Positions 9,124 through 17,877 of a DNA stretch of 37,876 bases are shown here, piece after piece. The notes beneath the pieces are model-generated. The model made no database searches, was not told the DNA's origin, and saw only the letters and a program-made list of their open reading frames with translations. Source of the DNA: an uncultured Nitrospina sp. (GTDB lineage: Bacteria > Nitrospinota > Nitrospinia > Nitrospinales > VA-1); contig CALAGQ010000070.1 in the NCBI GenBank assembly GCA_937891765.1, positions 1 to 37,876 on the forward strand. Direction: 5' to 3'. Each line of letters opens with the position of its first letter. The stretch's first letter is position 1. A program made the position numbers and the translations under genes.

Positions 9124-10380
9124 TCAAACCGAACCTACCGGTGCGTTTTTAAAATATTCTTCATAGTCAGCGCGGAAATGTTTGATACTGCTCATAACTG
9201 GAGACACACAGGCATCGGCAAGCGGACAAAACGCTTTCATTGTCATATTGTCGCAAATATCTTCCATCTTTTCGATGTGCTCCAACTGCCCCTTGTTCTG
9301 CATGATCCGTTCAACAATCTGATAGAGCCAGCGGGTGCCTTCCCGGCATGGTGTACATTTTCCACACGACTCATGCATATAAAAGCTGATCAAGCGCAGG
9401 GTGGGCTCCACAATATTAACGCTATCATCAATAACGATCAAAGCACCTGAACCCAACATGCTCCCTGCAGCCGCCAAAGACTCATAATCATAAAGGACAT
9501 CTACCTGATCTGCAGGCAACATAGGAGTCGAAGAGCCACCGGGAATGAAAGCCTTGAGCTTGTTGCCATTAGGAATTCCACCTGCTATTTCATATATGAT
9601 TTCTCTCATGGGTGTGCCCAACACTACTTCATAATTTCCGGGTTTGTTCACATGCCCGGAAACACTGACCAGCTTGGTACCCTTGCTTTTTTCGGTTCCC
9701 ATCGAGGCGTATTTTTCCGCACCTTCGTTGATGATATAAGGAACCACACACAGGGTTTCAACATTATTGATGACCGTCGGTTTGGCGTACAAACCTTCGA
9801 CAGCAGGGAAAGGAGGTTTCATCCTCGGTTCACCGCGTCCACCCTCCAGTGAATTGAGCAGCGCCGACTCCTCACCGCAGATATAAGCCCCGGCACCAAG
9901 ATGGGTATGTATCTCTAAATCGAATCCGGTGCCCATAATATTTTTACCCAGATAGCCTTTGGCACGCGCCTCCTCAAGGGCCTTATCCATGATGAAGTTC
10001 AAGTCATGAAATTCCCCGCGCAAATAAATGTATCCGGTTTCGATCCGACAGGCGTATGAGCAGAGGATCATCCCCTCAATCAGCATATGCGGATTCTTGA
10101 GCAAAAGTTCACGGTCTTTACAGGTTCCCGGCTCTGACTCATCGGCGTTGCAACAGAGATAACGGGGAAACACATCCTTGGCGAGGAAACTCCATTTCAG
10201 TCCTGTCGGGAAACCCGCACCACCGCGACCGCGCAAGCCGGAAGCTTTGACCACCTCAATAATCTCTTCCGGTTTCTGGGCAAAAGCTTTTTTCAAGGAC
10301 TGGTAACCGCCCTGCTCTTCGTAGACCTTCATGGTTTGAAGGTCTTTCATATTTATATTTTTGAAAAGAATCTGTGTCAT
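9124..10380 (-). CDS. nuoF: NADH-quinone oxidoreductase subunit F (NADH/FMN)
   Basis: This is the NADH-oxidising flavoprotein subunit of complex I. Its 418 residues carry the FMN/NADH Rossmann-like motif GLRGRGGAGFPTGLKW, the block NADESEPGTCKDRELL, and the N3 4Fe-4S motif ESCGKCTPCREGTRW with a further cysteine downstream (FCPLADACVSP). The ATG at 10,380 overlaps the nuoE stop region with a 1-nt gap. Length is close to E. coli NuoF (445) and nothing is missing. Confidence 0.97.
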   Translation of the reverse strand: MTQILFKNINMKDLQTMKVYEEQGGYQSLKKAFAQKPEEIIEVVKASGLRGRGGAGFPTGLKWSFLAKDVFPRYLCCNADESEPGTCKDRELLLKNPHMLIEGMILCSYACRIETGYIYLRGEFHDLNFIMDKALEEARAKGYLGKNIMGTGFDLEIHTHLGAGAYICGEESALLNSLEGGRGEPRMKPPFPAVEGLYAKPTVINNVETLCVVPYIINEGAEKYASMGTEKSKGTKLVSVSGHVNKPGNYEVVLGTPMREIIYEIAGGIPNGNKLKAFIPGGSSTPMLPADQVDVLYDYESLAAAGSMLGSGALIVIDDSVNIVEPTLRLISFYMHESCGKCTPCREGTRWLYQIVERIMQNKGQLEHIEKMEDICDNMTMKAFCPLADACVSPVMSSIKHFRADYEEYFKNAPVGSV

Positions 10381-10381
10381 A

Positions 10382-10864
10382 TCAGTCCAAAGAATCGAGA
10401 ATCTGATCGATGCGTTGCTCGGTCAAACCCCCATAATAAGTATCGTTGATGCGCATCATCGGCGCGTTCGTGCAATCCGCCAGACACTCTTCCCGATGCA
10501 GAGTGAACTTTTCGTCCGATGTTGTTTCGCCCACTTTGATATTAAGTTTTTTGGCGGTATGCTCAAGCAGCTTGTCGCAACCGTTCAACTGGCAACTTAT
10601 GTTGATGCAGAAAAGGATCATATACTTGCCGACCTTCTCGGTGTGATACATCGTGTAAAACGACATGACCGACTGCACATAGGCCGGCGAGCAATCCAGC
10701 TTTTCGCTGATCGCCACCATAGCCTCTGGAGAGATCACTCTCTCAGCGCGTTGAACCAGAGTCAGCAAAGGCAACATCGCCGACTTCTTAAAAGGATATT
10801 TGGATAAGATACCCGCAATTTCCTTTTCCTGATTTTCAGAAAACGTGAATCCAGACATTGACAA
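10382..10864 (-). CDS. nuoE: NADH-quinone oxidoreductase subunit E (2Fe-2S)
   Basis: This is the thioredoxin-fold 2Fe-2S subunit (cluster N1a) that partners NuoF in the NADH dehydrogenase module. It has 160 residues. The cluster ligands are visible as CINISCQLNGC and, about 35 residues later, CLADCTNAPMMRIND. The helical N-terminal part (MSFYTMYHTEKVGKYMI) is typical. It is separated from nuoD by 92 bp that contain a dispersed repeat arm. Confidence 0.96.
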   Translation of the reverse strand: MSMSGFTFSENQEKEIAGILSKYPFKKSAMLPLLTLVQRAERVISPEAMVAISEKLDCSPAYVQSVMSFYTMYHTEKVGKYMILFCINISCQLNGCDKLLEHTAKKLNIKVGETTSDEKFTLHREECLADCTNAPMMRINDTYYGGLTEQRIDQILDSLD

Positions 10865-10935
10865 ACTTTCCTTTTTTACTTATACGGCTGAAATTAAAAT
10901 CTTTGTTTTTTATCGATCCAGCAAGCCCACTATTT

Positions 10936-10962
10936 CCCCCAGGCGTGGCCCGGCAACTAGCG
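10936..10962. repeat. Palindromic dispersed repeat, single arm R3
   Basis: This is a degenerate single arm, CCCCAGGCGTGGCCCGGCA then ACTAG, in the nuoD-nuoE gap. On the minus strand the CTAG of the arm supplies the TAG stop codon of nuoD, a placement similar to the arm that supplies the nuoM stop. Confidence 0.5.
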
Positions 10963-12156
10963 GTCGACTTCACCCATAACAATATCGATACTGCCGATGA
11001 TGCCGACAACATCGGCGATATAACAACCTTCCATCATTTTGCACATGCCGGGGATCGCCATGAACGAAGGCGCCCTGAGCTTGACCCGGTAAGGAACATT
11101 GGTACCATCGCTGACGATATAGAATCCCACTTCACCTCGTGCCCCTTCGATGGGCACATAGGTTTCTCCTTTCGGGACGCTGATCCCCTCTGACACCAGC
11201 TTAAAATGATGGATCAACGCTTCCATGCTGGTGTGCAAGGTTTCCCGGGCAGGTAGAGAAACTTTATTGTCCTGCGTTTTATAATCACCACCCGGCAGTT
11301 TTTCCATTGCCTGTTTGATGATGGCCCGGCTCTGACGCATTTCTTCAACGCGCACGCGGTAACGATCATAAATATCCCCGTTAGTCAGAACGGGAACATC
11401 AAAATTGTAATTGTCGTAACCGCTGTAGGGTTGGGATTTACGAATATCCCAGTTCACTCCAGAGGCTCTCAATGCCGGCCCACTCAAACTCCAGTTGATC
11501 GCTTCTTCCCTTGTGAACACGCCAATATTCTCGGTTCGGTCCAGCCAGATCGGGTTTCTCGTCAGCAACCTTTCATACTCATCTACCTTGGCCGGAAAAT
11601 AATCGAGGAAATCGCGAATGCCATCCAGCCACGGCCGGGTTGCGTCTTTCGCCACGCCGCCGACACGAATATAACTGGTCATCATGCGTACGCCGGAAAT
11701 CTCCTCATTAAGATCGAGAATCATTTCGCGCTCGCGCCAGCAATAAAGAAAAACCGTCATGGCGCCAATATCCAGAGCATGTGTGCCCAGCCAAACCAGA
11801 TGACTGGCGATGCGGGACAACTCGCACATGATGACCCTGAGTGCATTTGCCCGTTCGGGGATCTCAATGCCCAATAATTTTTCCGTCGACAGGCAGAAGG
11901 CCAGATTGTTGCCCGGCGGATTGAGGTAGTCCAATCGGTCGGTCATCGGGATGACGTGAACGTATCTTTTATTTTCGCAGGTTTTTTCGATGCCGGTATG
12001 CAGGTAACCGATTTCCGGCTCGGCAGTCTTTACCACTTCGCCATCCATTTCAAGAATGACGCGGAAGACCCCGTGGGTACTCGGGTGCTGGGGACCCATA
12101 TTCAGGGTCATCGTATCTTTATCGCGTTCCAGTAGTCCTTGTTCAGTTACGCTCAC
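10957..12156 (-). CDS. nuoD: NADH-quinone oxidoreductase subunit D
   Basis: This is the 49-kDa-type subunit of complex I that forms the quinone-binding site together with NuoB. It has 399 residues and is separate from NuoC, unlike the fused NuoCD of E. coli. Family blocks visible are NMGPQHPSTHGVFR, EIGYLHTGIEK, DRLDYLNPPGNN, ASHLVWLGTHALDIGA and the C-terminal GRGEVGFYIVSDG-like block (EGARGEVGFYIVSDGTN). ATG start, 8 nt after the nuoC stop. The TAG stop is contributed by a repeat arm. Confidence 0.97.
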   Translation of the reverse strand: MSVTEQGLLERDKDTMTLNMGPQHPSTHGVFRVILEMDGEVVKTAEPEIGYLHTGIEKTCENKRYVHVIPMTDRLDYLNPPGNNLAFCLSTEKLLGIEIPERANALRVIMCELSRIASHLVWLGTHALDIGAMTVFLYCWREREMILDLNEEISGVRMMTSYIRVGGVAKDATRPWLDGIRDFLDYFPAKVDEYERLLTRNPIWLDRTENIGVFTREEAINWSLSGPALRASGVNWDIRKSQPYSGYDNYNFDVPVLTNGDIYDRYRVRVEEMRQSRAIIKQAMEKLPGGDYKTQDNKVSLPARETLHTSMEALIHHFKLVSEGISVPKGETYVPIEGARGEVGFYIVSDGTNVPYRVKLRAPSFMAIPGMCKMMEGCYIADVVGIIGSIDIVMGEVDR

Positions 12157-12164
12157 GGGTCGCC

Positions 12165-12695
12165 CTAACGAGTCGGTGGTTTCGATTTGACCAGTTCACT
12201 TTTAAAATCCCGGTTATGCGAGAAAGTGACGGTTTCTGTCGTTAATGGATAGTCTTTTCTAAGCGGGTAGCCGGTCCACTCTTTCGGCATGATCAGCCGT
12301 TCATTTTTAGGATGGCCTTCGACGTGGATTCCAAACATATCGAACAGCTCCTGCTCTGGGTACAACGCACCCTTCCAAAGTTTCGACACGGTGGGCACAG
12401 AAGGATTTTCTTCATCTATGCCGACACGGACACGAATGGAATGTAGATGATCAATGGAATAGAGTTGGTAAACCGCTTCGAAGCGCGGGTCGCGTTCTTC
12501 ATTGAGGTAGTCCACCCCGCGCACATCAGACAGGTAATCAAATTTCAGAGACGGGTCATCCTTGAGGAAAGCCATCACCTTTTGCAGGCAGTCGGGAGCC
12601 ACAAAAATCACCGCATCACCCTGAGGCAGAGCCGTGTCCAGAATGGCATCGGCAAGGCCGGCTTTCACTTTCTCGACAATTTCCTCGCTCGTCAT
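12165..12695 (-). CDS. nuoC: NADH-quinone oxidoreductase subunit C
   Basis: This is the 30-kDa-type hydrophilic subunit of complex I. It has 176 residues and shows the family block [35 protein letters not shown] (recognised here through its pieces ELFDMFGI and [10 protein letters not shown]). It overlaps the nuoB stop by 4 nt (ATGA), which suggests translational coupling. Length is typical for an unfused NuoC. Confidence 0.96.
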   Translation of the reverse strand: MTSEEIVEKVKAGLADAILDTALPQGDAVIFVAPDCLQKVMAFLKDDPSLKFDYLSDVRGVDYLNEERDPRFEAVYQLYSIDHLHSIRVRVGIDEENPSVPTVSKLWKGALYPEQELFDMFGIHVEGHPKNERLIMPKEWTGYPLRKDYPLTTETVTFSHNRDFKSELVKSKPPTR

Positions 12696-13276
12696 GCCAC
12701 CCTCTTCTTGGCCTTGTCGGTGCCTGCTTCCATCATGATCTTTTCCTGAAGTTTGATCACACCATAAAGCAGAGCTTCAGGGCCGGGAGGGCATCCGGGA
12801 ACATAAACATCCACCGGCACCACGCGGTCTACCCCTTGAACTATGGAGTAATTATTGAAAACCCCGCCGCAGGAAGCACAGGCTCCCATGGAAATCACCC
12901 ACTTCGGCTCGGGCATCTGGTCATAAATCTGTTTCAGAATCGGTGCCATCTTCTGCGAGACCCGGCCCGACACGATCATTAAATCTGCCTGGCGCGGAGA
13001 AGCGCGAAAAACCTCGGCCCCAAAACGCGCCGCATCCCAACGCGAGTTGGCCATCGCCATCATTTCAATGGCGCAACAGGCCAGCCCGAAAGTCGCGGGC
13101 CACAAAGCATTTTTTTGCGCCCAGCCGACAACCTTGCCGAGTTTGGTGGTCAATACCGTGTCGTACAAGGACCCGGCGTATTCTTTGTCTAAGGCCTCGA
13201 CAGCATCCTTAACATTTAATTTAAGATTATTGACTTCGGTCTCAAATACTTCAGCCGCGTCTTCGATCAATCCCAT
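12692..13276 (-). CDS. nuoB: NADH-quinone oxidoreductase subunit B (cluster N2)
   Basis: This subunit holds the terminal 4Fe-4S cluster N2 that reduces quinone. From the ATG at 13,276 it has 194 residues. Cluster ligands are the adjacent pair in [11 protein letters not shown], then GACASCGG and [11 protein letters not shown]. The chosen start has GGAGG 6 nt upstream and overlaps the nuoA stop by 10 bp. A longer in-frame reading (to 13,387) would add a Gly/Arg-rich stretch that overlaps nuoA and looks spurious. The N-terminal helix ([19 protein letters not shown]) is somewhat longer than in short NuoB proteins. Confidence 0.97.
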   Translation of the reverse strand: MGLIEDAAEVFETEVNNLKLNVKDAVEALDKEYAGSLYDTVLTTKLGKVVGWAQKNALWPATFGLACCAIEMMAMANSRWDAARFGAEVFRASPRQADLMIVSGRVSQKMAPILKQIYDQMPEPKWVISMGACASCGGVFNNYSIVQGVDRVVPVDVYVPGCPPGPEALLYGVIKLQEKIMMEAGTDKAKKRVA

Positions 13277-13620
13277 TCCAAACCTCCTCGTCCCCAAATA
13301 TAGATGTATGCGATTCCCAGAACGATAATGAAAATGGCCATTTCCACCAGTCCGAATATTTTGAGTTCGCCCAGAGCCACCGCCCATGGGTACATGAAAA
13401 CCACTTCCACATCAAAGATGATGAAAAGCATGGCAATAGTGGCAAACCGCACCGGATAGCGGCCTTTGGCCTCTTCGGTCGGAACTATACCGCACTCATA
13501 GGGAAGCATTTTTTGCGGGCTGGGATTACGCGGACCCAGCACTGTAGATAATGCCAGCAAGGCCCCCACCACCACAATGGCAACCACCGCGAACAACGAA
13601 ATGTAAAAATACTCGGCCAT
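13267..13620 (-). CDS. nuoA: NADH-quinone oxidoreductase subunit A
   Basis: This is a three-helix membrane subunit of complex I. It has 117 residues, and the family motif PYECGIVP is followed by [23 protein letters not shown], here recognised from [10 protein letters not shown]. It is the first gene of the operon. The ATG at 13,620 has no clear Shine-Dalgarno (the leader just upstream is AT-rich), and a strong promoter lies about 150 bp further upstream. Confidence 0.96.
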   Translation of the reverse strand: MAEYFYISLFAVVAIVVVGALLALSTVLGPRNPSPQKMLPYECGIVPTEEAKGRYPVRFATIAMLFIIFDVEVVFMYPWAVALGELKIFGLVEMAIFIIVLGIAYIYIWGRGGLEWD

Positions 13621-13968
13621 TTAATATCTTTATGGTATTGCCCAAAAAACCAGGGTTGTTTCTTCTATTAATAGCGATCCAGAACACTTGCCGGAAAAAC
13701 AAAAATCCCGTTTAACAATAGTATGTTAGCACCCTCCCGAAAGATCGGAGAAACAAGCCACTGGAGTCGGGATTATATCAGTCTGCCCTACCCTGTCAAT
13801 AATTGATTTACCGAGGGATACCGGCATTATCCCGGCCGCTATAAAATCCGCAAAACCTTTAGTTTAAAAGGGTTAACGGGACTGAAAAACAGGGGCTTGT
13901 GATCGTGGAGGGAGATAACCGGCAGGGCGAAAACACATTGCCTGCAAGGTAGTCTGCCAAGCTGGGTT
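13621..13968. other. nuo operon upstream region and leader
   Basis: This 348-bp gap has no credible gene. It contains the nuo promoter, a transcribed leader of about 145 nt and two hairpins. One is an interrupted 6-bp stem, CTCCCGAAAGATCGGAG (13,734-13,750), inside the leader. The other is GGGATA/TATCCC (about 13,815-13,833), just upstream of the -35 box, which could be an operator. No convincing terminator with a T-run was seen for the gene at 13,969. Confidence 0.5.
13772..13799 (-). promoter_or_regulatory. Sigma70-type promoter of the nuo operon
   Basis: On the minus strand there is a perfect -35 box TTGACA (13,794-13,799) and a perfect -10 box TATAAT (13,772-13,777), with a 16-bp spacer. 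Transcription would start near 13,765, leaving a leader of about 145 nt before nuoA. Confidence 0.85.
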
Positions 13969-15306
13969 TCAGGAATATTCGATGTGCAGACGGTAGATGA
14001 TACCGCTGGGGTTGTCGCCGGGCTCTTTGGCATCGGGCCGGGCGTAGCTGATCAACTCGAAGCTGATGGTGTTTTCCCCTGCCTGCACAAACTGGTCGAT
14101 GTCGATCAAAAACGGGTCGGGATAGTCTGCCCCGCCATATTCCTGCTTGAGACTGACGTTGTTCACCGAAATATGGCAGGTGTCGTCCGAGCGTAGCAGA
14201 ATGTCCGCACGACGGATGGCGTTGGAGTTATGGATAGGAAGATCAAACTTGAAGCGAAATTTATGTTGGCTTCCGGTTTTGGCTTCTTCCACCGAAACCG
14301 ATTCGCGAACCCACACCCACTGACTACCCTTGATACCGCGCCAGCCGCTTCCCATCTGACAAATGGAAGCCTTGTTCCAGGTTTCCGAATCTGTTTCGTA
14401 ATATTCGGTTTCACCACCACTGGCCAGAACCAGAGTTTTAGTCTTAGCAGCAATAGGGTCAGCCGCATCCATATCCACAGGCTTACTGGTCTCCCACATG
14501 ATTTCATTCATCTCTTTCCAATAATCGAACATGCCTTTCTTTTTGTTGATCACCAGCATGCTTGGTCGGGGAGTGCTACGACCAAGATAAGGCCCGATGT
14601 CGGCCACGATCAACCCGGAAGAACGCTCAGGATCGATCGATATAAAAGAATGTGACGGGATGGTGTCATAACTGTGCACGATCAGTTTGCCTTTATTCCC
14701 GGGCGGACTATCCTGCTGAATCTCATCGTGGAGCTTCTGCAATAAAAGCAGAGAAGTTTTTATTTCGTTCAAAAAAGTATGCTTGCCTCCGCCCTGCTTG
14801 GTGATCAACTCCACCACCGGCGAGTTGGGGTCTATGAGCAGCAAGCGGACTTTGATTCCGTTCAAGACCTTATCCTTGATCAATTCCCGACTGGCAGTCG
14901 AGATCGACAGCAGGGAAGATCCTCCTATGAAAATTTCCTCTTTTACATTTTTGAACAACTCCTCAAAAGAGGTGGCTTGAGCGAGTTCGGAACGGTTTTT
15001 ATAGATTCCGTGTATGCCGAGACGAACCGCGTCGGGATTAACAATTTCTTCCAGCGCTTCCTTATATTCGTTGAAGGTCAGTTCCCGCAAAAAAACTTCG
15101 TAGCCCAGCGAAATCACCCCAATCAGGGAAATCAGCAGAGCGAATTCGCGAACCGGGTGTAGCCAGATGCTGTCCGCGGCAAACAACTGCTCGGAACTGA
15201 TATAAGCCCCGGCCCCGACCACAAAGATGGCCATCGCCAGAAACACGATGCGGTCACGCACCCATTGGCGAACATTCATTCCGCCTTTTTTTACGGCTTT
15301 GGTCAT
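13969..15306 (-). CDS. Two-TM membrane protein, PLD-like domain plus jelly-roll C-terminus
   Basis: This 445-residue protein has no gene symbol I recognise. Two TM helices lie at about residues 19-36 and 54-72. A cytosolic-looking region (about 80-275) follows, with the stretch EEIFIGGSSLLSISTASREL and IKVRLLLIDPNSPVV that recalls the phospholipase D-like sensor fold (DUF5919-like). The usual HKD motif is not intact: only PSHSFISIDPE (H219, D225) resembles it, and the lysine is missing. The C-terminal 150 residues (FRFKFDLP, ADILLRSDDTCHISVNN, FVQAGENTISFEL, NPSGIIYRLHIEY) look like a galactose-binding jelly roll. Topology would need to place the two halves on the same side of the membrane. 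It is monocistronic, facing the nuo promoter. Domain calls are inference. Confidence 0.7.
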   Translation of the reverse strand: MTKAVKKGGMNVRQWVRDRIVFLAMAIFVVGAGAYISSEQLFAADSIWLHPVREFALLISLIGVISLGYEVFLRELTFNEYKEALEEIVNPDAVRLGIHGIYKNRSELAQATSFEELFKNVKEEIFIGGSSLLSISTASRELIKDKVLNGIKVRLLLIDPNSPVVELITKQGGGKHTFLNEIKTSLLLLQKLHDEIQQDSPPGNKGKLIVHSYDTIPSHSFISIDPERSSGLIVADIGPYLGRSTPRPSMLVINKKKGMFDYWKEMNEIMWETSKPVDMDAADPIAAKTKTLVLASGGETEYYETDSETWNKASICQMGSGWRGIKGSQWVWVRESVSVEEAKTGSQHKFRFKFDLPIHNSNAIRRADILLRSDDTCHISVNNVSLKQEYGGADYPDPFLIDIDQFVQAGENTISFELISYARPDAKEPGDNPSGIIYRLHIEYS

Positions 15307-15498
15307 AACTTTAATAATTTATTTAAGAAATTTTATAATCAGGCGAGAGCCAAGACAATCAACTCACTACTGATATTACAGGATAAACCACTGTTTCACA
15401 ATGCAATCTTCATTACATTTATACAGCGCTATTGTTAGGCTATTATTAGGAAAAAACCACGACCCCTTTCAATCCCCCCTGAAGGTGAATCACCCCGG

Positions 15499-15517
15499 CC
15501 CTCTTTAAAAAAGAGGG
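15499..15517. other. Perfect stem-loop in intergenic region
   Basis: CCCTCTTT (15,499-15,506) and AAAGAGGG (15,510-15,517) form a perfect 8-bp stem with a 3-nt loop. Neither strand has a clean T-run directly after the stem, so it may stabilise the 3' end of the upstream minus-strand gene rather than act as an intrinsic terminator. The rest of the 15,307-15,579 gap holds only the repeat arm R4. Confidence 0.5.
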
Positions 15518-15542
15518 GACAAAAACTCTTTGCCAGCCTGAA

Positions 15543-15576
15543 TAAGTTATTGCTAGCTGGCCCCACGCCCAGTGGA
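15543..15576. repeat. Palindromic dispersed repeat, single arm R4
   Basis: On the minus strand this reads CCACTGGGCGTGGGGCCAGC then TAGCAATAACTT. It is nearly identical to the left arm at 33,772 and lies 4 nt beyond the stop codon of the VWA gene. A second arm is not evident within 100 bp. Confidence 0.6.
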
Positions 15577-15579
15577 CGG

Positions 15580-17877
15580 TTAACTCAAACCTGACTTTCG
15601 CCGCAAAAACCAGTCCATCACCAGAAAGCCCACCACAAGACCATAGGCCCACCAGTTATCCCAAAGCGAAAACGACCGGCTATGGCTTTTGATCCGCACA
15701 TCAGGATTGGCAAACCTGTAGTCGCTCAAATCATCACTGCCATTGAGAACGCGGTGCTGACCGCCGGAAATTTCGGCAATCTTTTTTAGCAAGGTTGTAT
15801 TGACAAGGGGCTTTTCAAATTCCGCATTGTCCTTTAACACTGAGAACATGATTTCCTCTGCCATGGATTCCCCCTCCAGATCAGCCTTTATGCGGGCGAC
15901 ATAAAATCCTTCCCCGGCAGAAAGGAACGGGAAGACCCCTTCGCCCTGCTCATCGGTTTTCAACTCCGTATCGTTGCTGGATTTTTCCTTGAGCGGTTTC
16001 ACGGCCAGTTGCACCGTCACGCCGACCGCAGGCTGGTAATTTTTTTTCAGCACTTTGAATTTTATCAGGGCCTGTTCACCTTCCTGGTACCGCTCTTTAT
16101 CAGACTCCAGCTGCAATCGTCTTGTTTCCGGCTCAGCAATCAACCAGTCGATGACATTATTCCAGAACCTTTGGAAATATCTGCCACTGCCACCACCCCC
16201 GACATTCCTGAAATTCCAGTTCCACACCGAATCGGTAGCCAACAAGGCCGTTCGGCCTTCGCCGAATTCTCCGGCAACCAGAATGGGAATCACAGCCCCT
16301 TTCCCCTTGGCATACTGGGCCAGAACATGCGCGTTCTTGTCTGGAGACAATCCCATGTTCACCCCCTGAAGCGGAGGAAGCGACCGCCATATCTCCTGAT
16401 TGAGCTCCAGATCTTTCTCCAAACGTAAAATGGGATGCCGGGAAAACTCCTGATTCAGAACCAGACTAAAAGTCTCGTCCACAAAAGGCCGGTTGATCTC
16501 CTGAAAATTTACCGGCAGGATTTCTTCAATAGGCGTTCGCGCATAGCCGCCACCTTGAAATGAAAGCTCACCACCAATCATTAAAAAGGCGCCGCCGTTC
16601 TGGACATATTTTCGAATATTACCCAGATACTTCTTGTCGATAAACGGATCGTATTTAAAATTCTGAAAAATGATCAAGTCAAAGGAACTCAGATAATCGT
16701 CAAACAACAGGTTGGAGGGAAAAGGAATCAGGCTGAGCTCCGTCGTTGGGGCCTCCACATCATCGCCTATGTTTCTGAGAATAAAGAATGACAACAGATC
16801 GACTTTCGGGTTGTGGGCAAGAACTTCACGGAGATACCGGGAGTCCCACGAAGGGCGACCATTGAGATGCAGAACCCGAATCCTGTCTCGCACCACATTG
16901 ATCTCGAATTCTTTTTCATTGTTGGTGAGAATGAACTCGCCAGAAAATTTCGGCAAGCTGAGAGAATAAATTCTTTTGCCTGCACTTTGGGGGGTGAACT
17001 CCAACTCCACTTCATACCGTTTCGTGTCTTCGCGCACCTCAATGATCTTTGATACCAGGACATGGTCGCCCTCTTTCAAAACCAACGGGATGTTGCGGTT
17101 ACCCATCGACGAGGAAAACACGGTGAGGGAAACTCTGAGAGGCTGTTGTACAAACCCGAAATCCGATGCTGAGACCGCTTCGATGGCCAGATCTTTAAAG
17201 CCTTCGTTGCTTCCGGCCTGCAGGGTGTGAATCGGAATTGCCAAAGTCTTGATCCGGTCCACCAGATTCCTCGATATTTCACCGGACTCCTGAGTCAAAT
17301 CCGCGCCGTCCGAAAACAGCAATATCCCTTGAAGCGTTGGCCCCGGGTAGCGCCCGGCTAATTCATCGAATACCCGCGTCAGATCGGTAAAAGGACGATA
17401 AGACCGGTAAAGGTCTTCAACGGCCCCGGCCGCTACTTTTTCGATGTCGTCAGAGAAAAAATAATAATCCACGTTAAAATCTTTCCGCAGATTTTCGAAA
17501 TAGGAGGCGTTGGCCTTTAAAACTTTTTTTACCAGATCAATCCTCGGAGAGTCATCAGATTTTATGGAGAGGCTTTTACTGTTATCGAGCAAAACCGCGA
17601 TGGAGTTTTTGAGAGACTGGCTTTTGCGGAATTCCAGTTCGGGCTTTAATAGCATCAACAGCAAAAGCGTGAACGCCGCCAACCTGAGCGCGAAGAAAAG
17701 GAACTTTCTCGACCGGGAGCCAATCCGATTCAAGCTGGTCCAGAAAAACCAGAGCGCAATGGGAACAACAATACCGAGCACGGTGAAGATCATCGCCGGG
17801 TCTTCGGGTGACCAATGCAGTTGCCATTGGTTATAAACTTTGGGATCGACCCCCAGTAATTTTGCCAGCTCGTTCAT
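15580..17877 (-). CDS. VWA / glutamine-amidotransferase-like membrane protein
   Basis: This 765-residue inner-membrane protein resembles the large membrane component of BatA/MoxR-associated envelope operons. TM helices lie at about 28-48 and 58-77, with one near the C-terminus (YGLVVGFLVMDWF). A von Willebrand A fold follows the second TM, with MIDAS residues in LLDNSKSLSI (D98, S100, S102) and later LLFSDGADLT. The middle part (about 330-620) resembles a class I glutamine-amidotransferase-like Rossmann domain (VLHLNGRPSWDSRYLREVL, GGAFLMIGGELSFQGGGY, ALLATDSVWNWNF) that typically lacks catalytic activity. It overlaps the upstream DUF4159 gene by ATGA, so the two are co-translated. Exact function is unknown. 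Confidence 0.8.
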   Translation of the reverse strand: MNELAKLLGVDPKVYNQWQLHWSPEDPAMIFTVLGIVVPIALWFFWTSLNRIGSRSRKFLFFALRLAAFTLLLLMLLKPELEFRKSQSLKNSIAVLLDNSKSLSIKSDDSPRIDLVKKVLKANASYFENLRKDFNVDYYFFSDDIEKVAAGAVEDLYRSYRPFTDLTRVFDELAGRYPGPTLQGILLFSDGADLTQESGEISRNLVDRIKTLAIPIHTLQAGSNEGFKDLAIEAVSASDFGFVQQPLRVSLTVFSSSMGNRNIPLVLKEGDHVLVSKIIEVREDTKRYEVELEFTPQSAGKRIYSLSLPKFSGEFILTNNEKEFEINVVRDRIRVLHLNGRPSWDSRYLREVLAHNPKVDLLSFFILRNIGDDVEAPTTELSLIPFPSNLLFDDYLSSFDLIIFQNFKYDPFIDKKYLGNIRKYVQNGGAFLMIGGELSFQGGGYARTPIEEILPVNFQEINRPFVDETFSLVLNQEFSRHPILRLEKDLELNQEIWRSLPPLQGVNMGLSPDKNAHVLAQYAKGKGAVIPILVAGEFGEGRTALLATDSVWNWNFRNVGGGGSGRYFQRFWNNVIDWLIAEPETRRLQLESDKERYQEGEQALIKFKVLKKNYQPAVGVTVQLAVKPLKEKSSNDTELKTDEQGEGVFPFLSAGEGFYVARIKADLEGESMAEEIMFSVLKDNAEFEKPLVNTTLLKKIAEISGGQHRVLNGSDDLSDYRFANPDVRIKSHSRSFSLWDNWWAYGLVVGFLVMDWFLRRKSGLS

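Noticed and set aside
12692..13387. Extended nuoB start giving a 231-aa protein
   Set aside because: The extra 37 residues overlap nuoA coding sequence, are Gly/Arg-rich and unlike NuoB; a good Shine-Dalgarno supports the ATG at 13,276.
15440..15520. Intrinsic terminator after the VWA gene
   Set aside because: The 8-bp stem at 15,499-15,517 is not followed by a T-run on the minus strand, so it was listed only as a stem-loop.
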